Shown here: piece by piece, positions 30,728 to 44,050 of the stretch
Layout: each line of letters begins with the position of its first letter
How positions within the stretch are numbered: the first letter of the stretch is position 1
NCBI GenBank assembly: GCA_021234155.1
Contig: JAJEKV010000093.1
Coordinates: 2,029,712-2,093,711, forward strand
Direction: 5' to 3'
Origin: Isoetes taiwanensis
Lineage: Eukaryota > Streptophyta > Lycopodiopsida > Isoetales > Isoetaceae
Length of the DNA stretch: 64,000 nt
The notes under the pieces: model-generated
Seen by the model: only the letters and a program-made list of their open reading frames with translations
Database searches by the model: none
What the model was told of the DNA's origin: nothing
Program-made: the position numbers and the translations under genes

Positions 30728-33700
30728 ATCCTGTCTATTGCAGCAATATCTAGTTGTGACATGTTTTGATTCACCTCCATATTTCTCCTTGGAAAGAGCT
30801 AAAGTAAATTTCTATATTGAGGGTTTTATATGGTCGTGTGAATTTGCTAAAATGCTTTAATGCCAAGAAACATCTTTGGTAATAGGTCTAGTGTCTTTTT
30901 ATGAATGACTCCCCATCCTTCATCCGTTATAGAGTGTGAGACCTACAAAAGGGATATTTTTTTTTGTTATGATCTGAAGCTGCCATCAGATTTTGTACCC
31001 TTCAATACCAAACCACCAAAATAACAAATACCCCTATCATTTCTCTGGAACACAACGATGTGGAGTTGCATTATTAGCTTGAACCCGGATATGAATCATT
31101 TGAACTTAGCGCCAAGCTCTAAACAAAAGCTGCCAAGAGTATGATATATACTATTGTACGCATTCTTGGGTATAAGTTAAAGCATGTTCTGTTTGACCTT
31201 TAAGATATCGACATAAAGGGTCCGAATTCTCATCCCTATGAAGCAACAAGTTCAAAGCGGGTTGAGCATCATAGATTTTACAAGATCTCCTACCATAATT
31301 TGGAAAAATGAAAGCGACCTCATTCTCATTAACCATAAAAGACATGATATATGATTGGCAATCATTAAGTTGTTAGTCTGGTTTGGTAAGAAGCATGTTG
31401 GCAACATTCAACATAAGTTACAAGATGCCATTATTCCAAATTTTCAAGTTAAGAATATGTGTTATCGTTTGTTTTGGATGGTACTAAATTCTCCATGGTT
31501 TTATTTGAATGTGAATTGAAATTCCACACATCTCTTTCTTGGATATAGCACCATATATTGCCAATAATTCTAAATTCATAATATTGCTATCAATCAGAAA
31601 AAATTCATTTGTTCATATTACGGCATGAGATACTTAAAACCTGGTCGAGAGGCTACTTACAACTTTTTATATCCATTGAGACAAGAAAAGATGCTTGTAG
31701 AAGCTTGGTGAACTAAAGTCATATGCTTCATATGCATTATAAATACATGTCTCTGGAGACAAGCGTATATAGTTTTTTAAGCAAAATAATAACACTTTTG
31801 AGCAAATATTTTTAGTCATGATGCAATAAATGTAACTAGGCCTCACTTTCATGCATTCATCGTCTACAAAATGGCTATCGTTAAGGGGAGGGGGGGAAGG
31901 GGAGGGAGAGGGCCAATTCCCATAAAGTCATGGTATCAAGTATTCTATTATCTAGGCGCAATTTGAATTGATTGTCAAAACATGTTTTAAACTATGATTT
32001 AAGCAACTTCACCCTCCCGCCATGGAGGCAACCCCTCCGTCTTAAAGACACCTTGTTTCCCTCTTTAGCACTATTAATGATACACGTACCCATATTCTAA
32101 AATACAAGGCAATCATAACAAGGAAGAATTTTAGATCATCTAGGAATATTCAAAGCAATAGATAATGAAAACTACTAAGCATGTTTTGCTTATATTTGTA
32201 CATATAGCAAGATCCATATTGCGAAACCTACAAAATTATGAAACCAACTATCTAAATTAAACAATATGCAAACTTTGCAAAATAGACTAATATCATTTAA
32301 AGTTGACTATAAGTCAAAAGAATCTCACAAAGCTTACTTATTTTCACAAAAGAATTATCTCATGTTCTTTTTCCATTATTGCATCCTCATGTCACAAAGA
32401 ATTATCTCATGTTCTTTTCCATTATTGCATCCTCATGCAAACAAAGTTTAATAAACTTAATGGAGAAGAACTTTTGGTTGCCACTAACTAAACAATACAC
32501 CAATTATTGTAATGGTTATAAGATGAGTTGTGAGATATATTGGTCTTCACCCTTCACCTAGGCTATCAAGGGATATTACTATGCTTACATATCAAAATGG
32601 AGTCAACCATTCAAGCCACTAAATTTAAGCCTACAAAGTCACCATCATTATAAATATACATGCAACCTCCATAATCTATTCAAAGAGGATGCTATCAAGG
32701 CCAAATGATTTAACGAGTTAAATCCTAAAACCATATATTACCATCAAGATATGCAATGCATTTCAAACACTTAATCTTTACAAATTTCTTGCATTCTCAA
32801 TGCAATTCTTAGATTCTTAAAATATGGTCCAGCTATGAATCCAAGCTAATCATCTAATGTAGCTATAATCCAACAATTTGTATCAATAACAAACTTTTAT
32901 AACTATATCAACATTTATGGGAATCTGTCGAACAATTCAGGCCAAATCCTAGCGAAACCTAGAAAGCGTTGTTCAATGAGCCTATGTAATATTAAGTAGT
33001 TGGTTAGGTAAATGTTCACCAAGCCAATGATGCTTAGCTAATCTTCGAATGATCGGCCTTTTGCATGAACATTAGTGATTTAGCCAATTGAACCTTATAA
33101 CTTCTTCATCTATAGTTACTTCTGTAAAATAACTAATTTACTTAAACTGATTGAACAAATTAGCATATACTGCACTAAATGTCATGTTGTGCTTACTATA
33201 AATGGTTGCGAAGTCATTATTGAGTAGCAGAAAGCACCTTCTGAATGTCGTCTCCTTGTGGTTATAAGCAGTATTTTTTAATTACCATATGTGTGATTGA
33301 AGTGTGACTTGGAAGGTGCCCATCCTTCAAGTGACAGGGTGAAATGATTATGGACATGAATTTTCGCAGGCTTGTGATGCTTGTATGGTGACCTTCTTGA
33401 GCATGGATGGATTCAAAGGTGTAGAGATTTGCCCAAGAGATCTAAAAAAATTGTCCAAATTAAGTCTTGCTATATAGTAGTTGTTTGTGGATGTGGATGT
33501 GTGAAGGAAAGTAATAACATTTTACTAGTAATGGTGCCTAATGTTGTTGGGCATAAGTTGGAAGTCTGCAAATGTTTTGACCACAATTAGAAAAGCGTCG
33601 CGATAATAACCCAACTTTTGTAACCTTATATTATAACAAAATATCAATGACTTAACAACATTGAAAAAGAAACTTAGCTCCTTCATGTTAGATAGTGTTG

Positions 33701-34243
33701 CATCGGCATTTTTAAAGCTTTGAATAAAACAACACGATGCTTGTTCATAGAAAATCTGAATGAGGAGAGTGTTTGAGATAAGGCTATAGAGTAGGTTTGA
33801 GATGAGGCTATAGTCAAAATTCTATTAGTCTTTGGATGTCAAATTATAATGGAGGTTGGGCATTACCAAAAAGGTGGGACATTGTAAATGATACAGATTG
33901 GATTGTGTTATGTTCATCATCCTTAAGGTATTGATAAATAGCTACATACTCAAAATGTTGTGGATGCCCAAATTACTAATAAATCTTGTGGAATTGTTAT
34001 GAAGTTGAACATTAATAATGTCAACATCAAGTGCAGCTACTATTATGGTATCACTTTAGCAAAGTGAAAGGTCACCTTACATTTGAATATTATGGTCCAA
34101 GCTTTTCTAGCCTTACATTTGGATATTATGGTCCAAATTTTTTTGGCCTTGTTTACTTAAGAAAAAATGGACAATATCATGCATATTCTAAGCAGTTTGT
34201 TGCCCTATATGAGTAGGTCTAACATTAGATTAAACAAAACATT
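30728..34243. other. Duplicated sequence of copy B without gene
   Basis: Pairs with 2227-8690 of copy A minus the segments missing in B. At about 32265 it preserves the empty site for E1. No coding feature is supported. Confidence 0.6.
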
Positions 34244-34363
34244 TATTAGTCCTGTGCCTCACAGTGCAGGACTATTCATCATCTGACGGACGAGTCAAGC
34301 TCAGGATCCTCGGTGGAAAGTACGGGTGACCATCAAAGGCTCTCGTGAAGACCAAGCGGTATA

Positions 34364-34890
34364 GCACGTTCCTATAGCAGGCATGCGTAACCAAGCTGGG
34401 CAAAGCCATTCCAGGCGTTTATGGCTGCTTCTACCCATTTATCTCGGTGTGCCGGGGAGCACCACAGGCACATTCAAGTTCGAATATTTCGGCGGTCTAC
34501 CATGGGCCCGTTCAAGGTTGAATACTCGGCGGTCTACCATGGGCCGTTCTGATCTCTCCCACTAGAACTATGCTTTCGCCCTCGGGCATCCAAGGCTATA
34601 CCATGTCTATGTCATACCAAGTCACAATGATTACCAAAGTCTTTGCAAATTACCTATGCTTATAGGCACCATGGGGCTTCGAACTTCGAGACACCGCTCA
34701 CGATACCAACTATAACGTTCTAGCAGGCATGCGTAACCAAGCGGGCAAAAGCCGTCTAGGCGTTTATGGTAGTCGCTTCTACCCATTTATCTGCGGTGTC
34801 ACCGAGCGCGCGAGCACATTCAAGGTTCGAATACCGGCGGTCTACCATGGGCGTTCAAGGTTGAATACTGGCCGGTCTACCATGGGCCGT
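34364..34890 (-). mobile_element. TRIM-like mini-LTR element nested in the gypsy 5' LTR
   Basis: Two direct repeats of about 170-190 bp (about 34364-34573 and 34710-34890; both contain GCAGGCATGCGTAACCAAGC and TCTACCATGGGC) flank about 140 bp with no coding potential. Just inside the right repeat the minus strand reads GTTGGTATCGTGAGCGG, an initiator-tRNA-Met primer site with CAGAG read as CGTGAG. Just inside the left repeat lies CTTTCGCCCTC, a possible polypurine tract on the minus strand. The 3' LTR lacks this segment. Repeat, primer site and size fit terminal-repeat retrotransposons in miniature. Confidence 0.68.
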
Positions 34891-35089
34891 ACGGCCAGTG
34901 AACCCATGATCAAAGCTGTATGGCCCGTCAACAAGAAGCCCTTCGAGACAAGTGGCGGCAAAATCCGCCAGCGTCGGCGTCGGCGTTATTCTAGGCACTT
35001 CAAGAGCCGCCAACATTCACCTGTCAGGCCTCCTTCCGGAATAAACCGCGAGATCACTTTCGAGTGTCTATATTGGGCCCCAAGGCCAT

Positions 35090-35106
35090 TGTACTATATA
35101 TATGAG
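35090..35106 (+). promoter_or_regulatory. Probable gypsy LTR TATA box
   Basis: TACTATATATATGAGTAG in the middle of the LTR is conserved in the 3' LTR at about 49437-49453. The position suits the U3 promoter. Confidence 0.5.
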
Positions 35107-35484
35107 TAGAGCTAGCACATGAGTTTTTAGATGAGTTTTTGAGTCTTGTCTCCTTTCGGTTTTCTCTCTATTGCGAGAGCTCATGTATGTTCATCATTGA
35201 TATCAAGGAAGCTTATCATTCTTCTCTCATTTGTTTGTTTTTCTTCTCTTCTTGCAAATCCGCGTGACATAGTCCCCAGGACTCTCTGTTAGATCCACGG
35301 GTCCTCCACGAGAGAAGGCTGTCTTCGAGGAGTTCACCCGGACCCCAAACAGCGCCGATCTGCGTTTGATTCCATCCTACTTTCTTACATCGCCATGCAT
35401 TAAGTAATTTCCGCGCGGAAGAACTCCTTTCTCGAGCGGCCTCTCGCTTGGGCGCCATCGGCGTCGGGGAAGCTATTCCATGAC

Positions 35485-36960
35485 ATGTATGGATCTGCTT
35501 ATGACATAGAGGCCATCTTAGGTCTAGGGCTCGATCAAGCGCCACCCACCCCTCGTGTCATCTCGTCCAGTTCCGCCCCAAAGCGTGCAAACATTGCTCA
35601 CAACCTCGGTCCCTCATCACTATCGGGGGCCTTGTCAGCTCAACCTTCTCAACCGTACTTTCATACCCCTGAACATGCCTACATCCATCATTCTTGGGCC
35701 ATCGCCTCTTCCTTCACAACCATCATCTCCCGGGTGGGCACGGATATCCACCGCGTCTCCTTTGCGCATACCGGGAATATCCCTTTCCCTCACGTTTCCC
35801 CTTTGCCCTTCCTGTTTTACAACCTTACAGATCTCAAAACCAATGCTCCGGCTAGCCCGGTTTCTCAACCCACAGTCACCCCTTCGCCGGGGTCCTCCGG
35901 GCACCATGCCACATCAACTCAACCTCAATATCCTCACTATCTTTGTTCTGTCCAGCCCGGCACTTTCACATCTACCTTCGGACTAAAACCGGCTTATCCC
36001 ACCTTTGGCAACACGAAAGGCAAACCGTTAGACCAAAGTGCTCGGGGCCCACATGGAAGAATTTGAGGCTCTAGCTGTCCTAAATGGTCATCGCAACCTC
36101 ACTGAAATTCCACATCTTTTCCACCACCTGCGTGGCTCTCCTCATCAATGGCTCTGTCCAGCAAAGCCATTGGAAACAAAGGCTGTCCGAAATAGAGTTT
36201 GCTTTTACGTCTCATTATGGGACCCACGGATGATGATCAACTTCATCTCAAGCAACTCAATGAACTTCAACAAGAGCCCGCAGTGCGGGGATTTTGCGGA
36301 TCGACTTCACATACGCTAAGTAAGCTCAAGGGTACCCCACTGCGAGCCGATTTTGGTGCGGTTTCTCAAGGACTTCCTCGACTATTCGACTCATGGCCCG
36401 AATACTGCGTCCCAAGACTTTGGGCGAGGCTATCGACCTTGTCAATCACCACTTTCGATCAATGTTTCCTCGTGTCTCTTCAAGAGCTCCGTTCATTCCA
36501 CCTGTCATGGTTCCACAAGCGGAACATTCAGCCTCAACCGCTAATCCCGGTAGCGGTCAAATGTCGGTGCCATATTTGCAAATACCAAGGCCATTTGGCA
36601 AATGAGTGCAACTCCACCAATGGCCCGCCTCATTGCAAGTGATGCAACATGTGCAATCATGCCGCGGAAGAGTGCACTTTCGCACTCATCCCACACCGTT
36701 CGCAACAAAATGGTTTATCAAGTGCAAACCACACCTCGACAACAATCGCACTATCAGTGACCACCACTTGGTGCAACCCACTCAACTCTATCGCAGCGGG
36801 GAGCAACCGGGGATCCAACCCCGTCCTCCTTTGATCCTTCTAAAGCTCGGTGTTATCTTTGTCAAGAATGGGGTCATACCACCCGCGGCGTGTCCTCAAC
36901 TTCCACAAGTTCGGTACGGCTTCACGGCACCAATCCGGACCACATCGGTCCGCCTCACGG
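35485..36960 (+). pseudogene. Gypsy gag
   Basis: Gag is split over several frames. The first 194-residue frame (35485-36066) is Pro/Ser-rich and begins MYGSAYDIEAILG. The capsid-like part runs from about 36060 to 36500. Three CCHC zinc knuckles follow: CHICKYQGHLANEC (36568-36609), a second reading CNMCNHAAEEC (about 36647-36679), and a third reading CYLCQEWGHTT (from about 36851). Zinc knuckles bind genomic RNA. Frame changes are frequent and often next to CG-rich triplets, so part of the damage may be sequencing error. Confidence 0.8.
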
Positions 36961-37439
36961 CTTACCAACTACGGATTGCTAATGGCAAACAAGGCGAGAC
37001 GAGTTCTTAGAAGCCACCAAAGCGCCTCGGCAATCACGCTATCAACCAGCTCCGGCAAATCAACCTCAATTTGGATCAACAAGCACAAGAGGAAATTTTT
37101 CGGGCACTTAATCCTCCAGTCCGGTAGTCCAATTGGGTTGGTTTAGTTTCCGCTTGAGACCAAGGCATCACGTCCCTTGACCATTATTAGAATGGCACGC
37201 AACCTGCCTTTGCGAGTTGACACCATTCCTCATGAGGGACGAAAAAAGGTTCACTTTGCACGACTTGGAGGCGCTCATGCCACATGTCATGCCAAAAGTT
37301 AAGCCAAAGCATTTTGAACCTCATGCAAACTCTGCTGAAGGCCGCACATTGGCAAATGTTCATCACCACCACGGAGCTCATACACCTTCCACATCTCAAC
37401 CTCCACGCTCTCGGTAGTATCCCAATATTCTTTGCCGAG

Positions 37440-38020
37440 GGTTGACTTACTCAAAATTCTTTGCTTCACTACCACGCACTCCAACACCGGTGGAACCGGT
37501 AGATCCTTTTTCTCATGTGCCTCTAGAACTCCAAGAGGAGCTAGCCAAGATCAAAATTCCTTTAAGCTTGGCCACCATTTTGAAACTTCATCCTGCTCTC
37601 AAGGACGAGTTACCACTCCCAAGCTTTTTTAGTTGGGGTTTTGTAGCTACCTCTACACCCACGGTCCATGCCACGGTGGGTGTCGACAAGTCAACCATGT
37701 TCAAATAGATGGAGGTAAGCGGTCAATCTCATCACGGATAAACTCCGCAAACAAATGGGCATCACACAACTCTTTAAATTGCCCCATATGACATCAAATT
37801 GGCTAATGGCCATATCCGCGACCTCAAGGGCGTCACACCTCTTCTTCACATCAACATCGGTGATCTCCGCTTCCCCATGGAATTTGGGTTTGGAAAGGCT
37901 GGCGAAGATCCGGTGACTATGAAATGTTGGTCGGCGAGACCTTTTCTCCGCCCGGGCAAAGAGTATCCATTCTTGGGCCGCGGACCCAGTTAGTCATCAT
38001 CGATGGTCGTCTCAATGCCA
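37440..38020 (+). pseudogene. Gypsy aspartic protease region
   Basis: A frame near 37730-37760 reads LITDKLRKQMGI, the helix that follows the DTGA-type active site in gypsy proteases. A shifted frame then gives IKLANGHIRDLKGV and HINIGDLRFPM. The active-site triad itself falls where the frame is broken (about 37700-37730) and is not visible. The assignment rests on position and spacing. Confidence 0.55.
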
Positions 38021-38279
38021 CCATGGACTTGCAAGCAGGCGGGATCATTTACATTGACAATCGCGGAACCCTCTCTCTCGGACACAGATTCTGAAGAAGC
38101 TCGGAATATTTATCAAGTTCAGGGCTCCACGAAAGTGCGCCTCTGTCATCCTACCCCGAATATCTTTGATCCTTGGGGAGAAATGACTCTTGATCCGGGG
38201 ACGGTGTGGCTGCTTTGCTTGACCCTTACGGCTCCTTGCAATCGAATCCAGCGTGTTGATCACTTTTGAATCTTTGAAC

Positions 38280-39130
38280 CTCCACCGCAACTCGTTGATG
38301 TACCGGTTGTCATGAAGCAACCTCTGGCTGGATGAAGCGAGCAACCCCTCTTTTCACCCGCGCAAAGTGCCGCGCATCGGGTTATGCTCCAACCTCCACG
38401 CACACATTGTCTAGGATCTTTGAAGTAATACCCCATATTGGAGACTCGGAGAGTCGAGATTGTGGGCGTGGGCAACAATCAACTTTGTCGCATTTGCTGC
38501 AAATCTTCCGGCTCCTTATCGTATGAGGGTCCGTCAAGCTGTTCACAAAATTCAAACACATTTTTCGCTACGGAGTTACGGAGATCTTGGGGAATCAACA
38601 AAAGCTTGGGGAACTCACCATTCTACCAAATCGATGCGACCCGTCCAGCAAAGCGGCGGTACCGGCTCAACCCTAATTACCGAGTGATGGCGTCAAGGCG
38701 GAAATTGACAAACTCGCTCTTTGCGAGGTTTGATCTATGAGGTCAAACATTACGAATGGGTGAGCCCCATCGTCATTGCCCTTAAACACAATGGTAAGAT
38801 CGGCGTCTGTGTGGACTATCGGAAACTCAATCGAGGCCCGCGGGCGTGATCATTTTCCACTTCCTTCACGGACCGGGTTACGGAAGAGGTGGCTGGACAT
38901 GAGATGTACTCCTTCATGGATGGTTTTACGGCTACAATCAGATCTCAATCAAAGAATCGATCAACTCAAGACTACTTTCACCACCGCGGTGATCACTTTT
39001 TTGCCTACAAGGTGGTTCCTTTTGGATTATCAAACTCTCCATCAACGTTTCCAGCGCATCATGCTCTCGGTTTTTCATGATTTCATGAAGGAAAATCCCC
39101 TTCTTGCAAATTTTTCAAGATGACTTCTCG
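38280..39130 (+). pseudogene. Gypsy reverse transcriptase
   Basis: Recognisable blocks in shifting frames: VSPIVIALKHNGKIGVCVDY followed by RKLN (about 38761-38830), GHEMYSFMDGF (about 38895), DQLKTTFTT and AYKVVPFGLSNSPSTF (about 38960-39055), and RIMLSVFHDFMKE. The usual YxDD block lies near 39110-39125 in the broken reading FQDDF. The palm appears as GFTAT where GFSGYNQ is expected, one base short at a likely CAG. The enzyme copies element RNA into DNA. Confidence 0.88.
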
Positions 39131-39369
39131 CCTCTGGTTCCATGGCTGACCATTTGGATAAATTGGAACTTCGTCTTCGAGAAATGTGATGAGTCGGCAT
39201 TAGTCTCAATCACGAGAAATGCACCTTTTGCGTCACCTCTGGTGTTACGTTGAGCCATGTTGTCGACCAAGCGGGTATCACCACGAGATCTGCCAAAATC
39301 GATTTGTGTGCTCAAGGCTCAAGCACCGCCAATATCAAGGAGACACGCTCTTTCACGGGTAAAGGTCAA

Positions 39370-39900
39370 TTATTACTCCACCTTCATACACGGACTAGCG
39401 ACCATTGCGGATCCCATTCATAAACTCGGGTGGCGAATCCACCGGGCTTGGAATTCCAGGCGGGATCTTTGCTTAATTTGAAGCTTTTGCTTTCGGGCAC
39501 GGTTCTTGTTCCTCCTCAATGGGACAAGCCCTTTCATATTCATGTAGATGTCTCGGCGTTTGCTATTGGGCTGTTCTTTCTCAAGAATATGATGCGCTGC
39601 CCGACAAACCAAATCCTTCGCCCGGTAGAAAACTCAATTATATTTGGCGCAACTATTCTGCTACGGGCGTGAAGCTTTGGGTCTCATTTTACGTGTCCAG
39701 CGCTTCCGTCATTACCTTTTAGGTGATCAAATCAAGTTCTTTGTGGACCACCAAGCACTCCTCTATTTGATCAACAAGTCCCGCCCACGGGCCGCATTGC
39801 TCGTTGGGTCCTTCTTCTCCAGAATTTGCTCCTTTTGAAATCGTTCATAAAGGCGGCAAATCTCATGTTGTCCCCGGATTATCTTTCCGCATCCACGGAT
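39370..39900 (+). pseudogene. Gypsy RNase H
   Basis: After the connection domain (FIHGLATIADPIHKLG, about 39400), HIHVDVSAFAIG gives the first catalytic Asp, and ALGLILRVQRFRHYLLGDQI, then KFFVDHQALLYLINKSRP (about 39650-39790), is the standard C-terminal block. Frames change at least twice. Confidence 0.87.
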
Positions 39901-40079
39901 GATCCCTCAATTGGAGTCTCGAGGATGCCTTTCACGATGCTCGGCTCTTTTTAGTAGCGGCAACACCACATTGGTTCCATGATTTTTCAGCGGTACCTCC
40001 TCCGGGTGCTCTTCCACGGAAGGCGAGGCGGCTCTCTCGCCTTGGCGACAATCCGTCGCCATCAATTTCTCAGAGAGGT

Positions 40080-41270
40080 GGTGACTACACCATGGTTGCG
40101 GGGACATCTCTACAAAAAGGGTCGCCGGTTGTGTTCTACCTCATGAAGTTTCGGATATTGTTAGAAGCTCATCAAGGGCTAGGTGGTGGTCATTTTCATG
40201 GTGACACCACGACGCGCCAAAATCCTTCATTTGGGTATTATTGGCCCACGCTCTTCAAAGATGCTCATGCCGCGCCCGCGTGTGGCGCTTGCCCGGTGGT
40301 GGGGCGCCCGGCTGACCCGTGGCGCTCTTCCCTTGGCGCCCGGTCGCCGCACTTCCCTTCGACAAATGGGGAATGGACTTTGTGGGACCTATAGATCCTC
40401 TGCGCGGCACCCGTGCCGATACGTCGGTTCTCGCGACTTCACGCCACCAAATGGGCGGAAGCTTGTGCACTTCGGACAACTGCGGCAAACACGGCTAGGG
40501 TCCTCTATCAACAAATTATCCGCGATTCGGCTGCGCCCCGCGGGCTGGTCGTGACCGTGGTGTCCATTTCATCAACCATACTATCAAAGGGCGGCGGATT
40601 ATCTCGATACATCATCAAAGAGCACACCTTACTATCCTCAAGGTAATGGTTTGGCGAAAGCACCAACAAAACTCGGTCACCATTCTCAAGAAAATTTGTG
40701 GCGCTTCCCGCCTGCAGTTGGCGAGACAAAACTTCCCTCTTGTTCTTTGGGCCTACAATACTTGTTTCAAGATTGCTACGGTCACACTCCTTTTAAATTG
40801 GTTTATGGTGGGGAAGCTCTCATGCCGTTTGAATACATCCTTCCAACACTCCGTTTTCAAGCTCTTGCTCATAATCCCTGCTTTGCACTCAAAGAAAAGG
40901 GTCTATCAATTAGAACAGTTGGATGAACTTGAAGGGATGCTTATATTAGGTGTTCTTCATGGACAACGGTTGCAAAAATCTTTACATGACAAGCGTACGA
41001 AGACAAAAAACATTTAAAGAAGGCGATTTGGTTCTTCTTTATGATTCGGTACAAAAATTTTCCGGGTAAACTCAAGTTTCGTTGGCTTGGCCCTTATCAA
41101 ATTGTTCAAGTGGTTAGACCAAGCGTTTTCCAACTGGCGAGTTAGATGGCACTCCATTACCTACATTGGTTAATGGTTTTCGTCTCAAAGCATTTCATCA
41201 CCACGAAGCGAAAATCAACAAGCAGAATCACAGTTCAAGAAGCCAAACACCCGAGAAAGTGACTAGAAAG
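40080..41270 (+). pseudogene. Gypsy integrase
   Basis: The zinc-binding H2C2 region reads HQGLGGGHFHGDTTTRQ and GYYWPTLFKDAHAA (about 40170-40270). The core begins DKWGMDFVGPIDPLRG (about 40362-40400). After several shifts RQNFPLVLWAYNTCFKIATV and HTPFKLVYGGEALMPFEYIL (about 40720-40840) follow. The C-terminus near 41010-41200 reads EGDLVLLYDSVQKFSGKLKF, then RWLGPYQIV and VNGFRLKAFHHHEAKI. No chromodomain is seen. It would insert the cDNA. Confidence 0.88.
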
Positions 41271-42290
41271 CGGCATATTCTATTATAGTGGATTTTTTTT
41301 TACAAAATGTAGGCGCTGACCCGGCCTATTTCGCTATAGGCCTTTGCCCTATATACAAAAAGCAGACTCGAGCCCTATCTACTAAGTCCTAAGAGGAAAA
41401 ACCCTCTACTCGGGTTGGAGCAGGAGGTGATGCGAGAAAGGAGATGGTAGAGGTTACGCTTTCGGGATCAATGAAGGTGCGAGAACCACCTCCATCCGTT
41501 GGTCTTGGTCGGGATGTTCAGCCATCCCGGCACACCCGGCCGTCCATTGAATGCCACCCGCGGTTGTGGCAGCAATGAGGTCAGACAATTCATCTTGCGG
41601 GTAATCCACTCCGGACGGTTCGTGGGCATAGTGCGGTCCTCGTTCAAACCCGGCAGCATGCCATCTTTGGCGCCATCGGATGCCTTCGTTACTCGGTTCG
41701 TCTTATATAGCCAAGCGAGGAACTCCTTGTCGACGTGGACCAATCACACAAATAAATAGCGTGTTTGCAATGCAAAGGCTGTTTCTAAAATGAGAATCTT
41801 TTCTCCGCCGCATATCTAGCCATGGTACCTTGACACATTCCTTTTTAATGATATCCCACCCGAGTTGCCCGCATTAAATGCAATTCCTTCTTTTCGCGCC
41901 CGTCGAACATTAATGTGTGTCTTTGCCCTTTTGTCACATCGATCCTTCTTTCCGTCTCATCCTCACCGTTCATTGCTTCTCCCTTACATTTTTTGGGACT
42001 TAGCCAAATTTTGCCTCTCAATACATTTCTTGGCATCTTTCGACACCCGGCACCATCAACGGCTCCAGTTTCGCCCTCTTCATACCTCTTCGCCTCCAGT
42101 TGTGCGCCCTAAAAAAACCTTTTCGTTCTTCTGCGCCCTTGTCCTCCGTGCTCGACTTTCGTCCTCCGCCTTTGAATCACTCTTCGTTTCTGCAAATCGT
42201 TACCATGGCTGCCCCAAGATTTTCTACACTTCAAGCTCTTTGCTCCCAAGGATCGGCTCTTTTTGCATCGTATCCTTCTTGCGCCCACTT
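41271..42290 (+). other. Gypsy inter-ORF region after integrase
   Basis: Non-coding or decayed. A pyrimidine-rich stretch lies at about 41930-42130. Open frames on the plus strand here are short and rich in Ser/Pro/Phe, without motif. Confidence 0.4.
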
Positions 42291-44050
42291 TAAGTGAAGC
42301 CCTTGTTGGCCCAAATAAAGAAGTCATTTGAAACGACACAAGCTTTACGAATTCTCTCAAATGGAACTTCCGGCTCCAAATCGACCGATTTCTGCGGTTC
42401 ATCGCCAATATCGTTAACAGCCTTAAGGCTACACCTTTGTGGTCGATGGCACCACCATTTTCGCCTGACTCAACATTTGATTTTTCGAGGTATTTCATAT
42501 TCCCTTGCACACCCTTGTTTATCATGAGTGCGCCATCACGGGATCTCGATGTCCGCGAGTTTGGTGCACCTCCTTATCATGCCAATGTCCATCGTCGACC
42601 AATATCGACAAGCCTCACGAAACCTTTGTTAAATTTACGTGGCGCCAAGTTCCTTGGGTATTCTATCAAGAACACCCATATCAATAAGCCTTTTTATAAC
42701 CTGGTCCTCAACGCTACACACTCCAACCACCACATAGATTGGCCCCAAATAATGTTCTATCGTCTTCTCCAAGAAATGGACCGCCGGTGCCACTTCCATT
42801 TCGAAGTTTACGTGGGAGGCCACTTTCAAGCCCTCATCCGTCATTACTTCCCTCCCACACCACAAAATTCTCATAATTCCACTCCGGCTCCCTTCCAATG
42901 ACTAACAGAAGGCGGCACTTCAGCCCTTCTTCCCCTGGTCATGTCCAAAGTCCGCACACCCATATCCTTTGTCTCCTCCTCAGCTACACCATCCGGTTCA
43001 CACCATCTTTCCCAAACATCACAAACCCGGGCAGCGGGTAGGCTCCACCACCACAACACCCTCGTCGGTTGTTGTATGTCAGTATCGGCCGGGGATGCTC
43101 AAGCTGCCGCTCTCAAGTTACAAGAATCCCAAGGCGGCTCTTATGAGCGGGGTTCAGCGGGCACTAGAAGCCTCGATCACGGTACACCGGGACCTTCAAG
43201 CGCGCCTTTGCCCAAGTTGCAACTTTGGAGGCCAAACTTCAAGACAAACCGGAGCTCTCTTACAAGCTCATACGGATCTCAAAAGTGCACAAGATCAAGT
43301 CCGGCCAACTTGCAGATCAGCAGCTCAGCTCAATCAGAAATTCAGAATTTATTGGAGCACAACAAGTCAAAGCTCCCGAGTACCAAGGGCGCAGATATTG
43401 CTAAGCTCAGCGCCTTGTACTCGGAACTTTGTGAAAATTTCAGCACTCAAGTTCAAAACCTTACAGAGCGGACGGCTCAAGTTGCCTCCTTGGCCCGGCT
43501 CGGCTTTCTGGAACCTCTCGGCTCACCTCTCTTCAAGATCGACTTTACGAGGTGCGCTTGCGAAGATCTTGGATGGCGCGGAGGATTGCCGTTGCCCCCG
43601 TCTCAATACTGGAAATCCTCCTCCCAGTCAACACTTCGAAGCGGGTCCGTGACCGGTCCGCGCTTCTTTGCTAGAAAGGGACAACCAGGATCGTGATCTT
43701 GAACAACGACTTCTGACAAGCTATTCAGTCTGCTGATGAGGCTCAAGCAAAACTTGGCGGCCATACGCCATTCTTAACGAGAATGCCTTTTTGACTTCCA
43801 GTTCCTTCACGCTATCGCGATTATGTAGTTGCTCGCGCCACCTCTTCCTTTCAAAGTGGCATGCGGTAGGTGGACGCAATGGATATTCCTGGCGATCGCG
43901 AGTTTTCTTGGTTGGCGAACTCTCCATTGAGACAAAGGGTTGTCTTTGTGCCCTTGTAGTCTTTGATCTCATACTTTGTCGCGGATCGGACTTTATCACC
44001 TTCAGAGTTGTTCGGCCCATGGCTTACATATTTCATGATTTCTATGCGGG
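42290..44050 (+). pseudogene. Unknown post-integrase ORF of the gypsy element, first part
   Basis: A reading frame about 460 residues long (with shifts) begins near 42500 and includes REFGAPPYHANVHRRPI, KFLGYSIKNTHINKPFYNLV, HIDWPQIMFYRLLQEMDRRC and FEVYVGGHFQALIRHYF. This is followed by a Ser/Pro-rich linker and a helical, coiled-coil-like part (SEIQNLLEHNKSKLP, KLSALYSELCENFSTQVQNL). It resembles in layout the extra ORF of Athila/Tat elements (a plant-transposon-protein or env-like ORF), but I cannot name a domain. The frame seems to resume beyond the nested copia: MAYIFHDFYAG before it, TLEWAH after it. Confidence 0.5.

Larger units (their letters stand above)
34244..35351 (+). repeat. Gypsy 5' LTR, interrupted by a TRIM-like insert
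   Basis: Starts TATTAGTCCTGTGCC (the partner starts TGTTAG) and ends CCCCAAACA. Without the 527-bp insert at about 34364-34890 it is about 580 bp and aligns along its length with 49131-49690. Confidence 0.9.

Noticed and set aside
35480-41260. Programmed frameshifting in the gypsy pol
   Set aside because: Breaks are many, irregular and often at CG-rich triplets where CTG/CAG is expected. Sequence error and decay explain them better than recoding.
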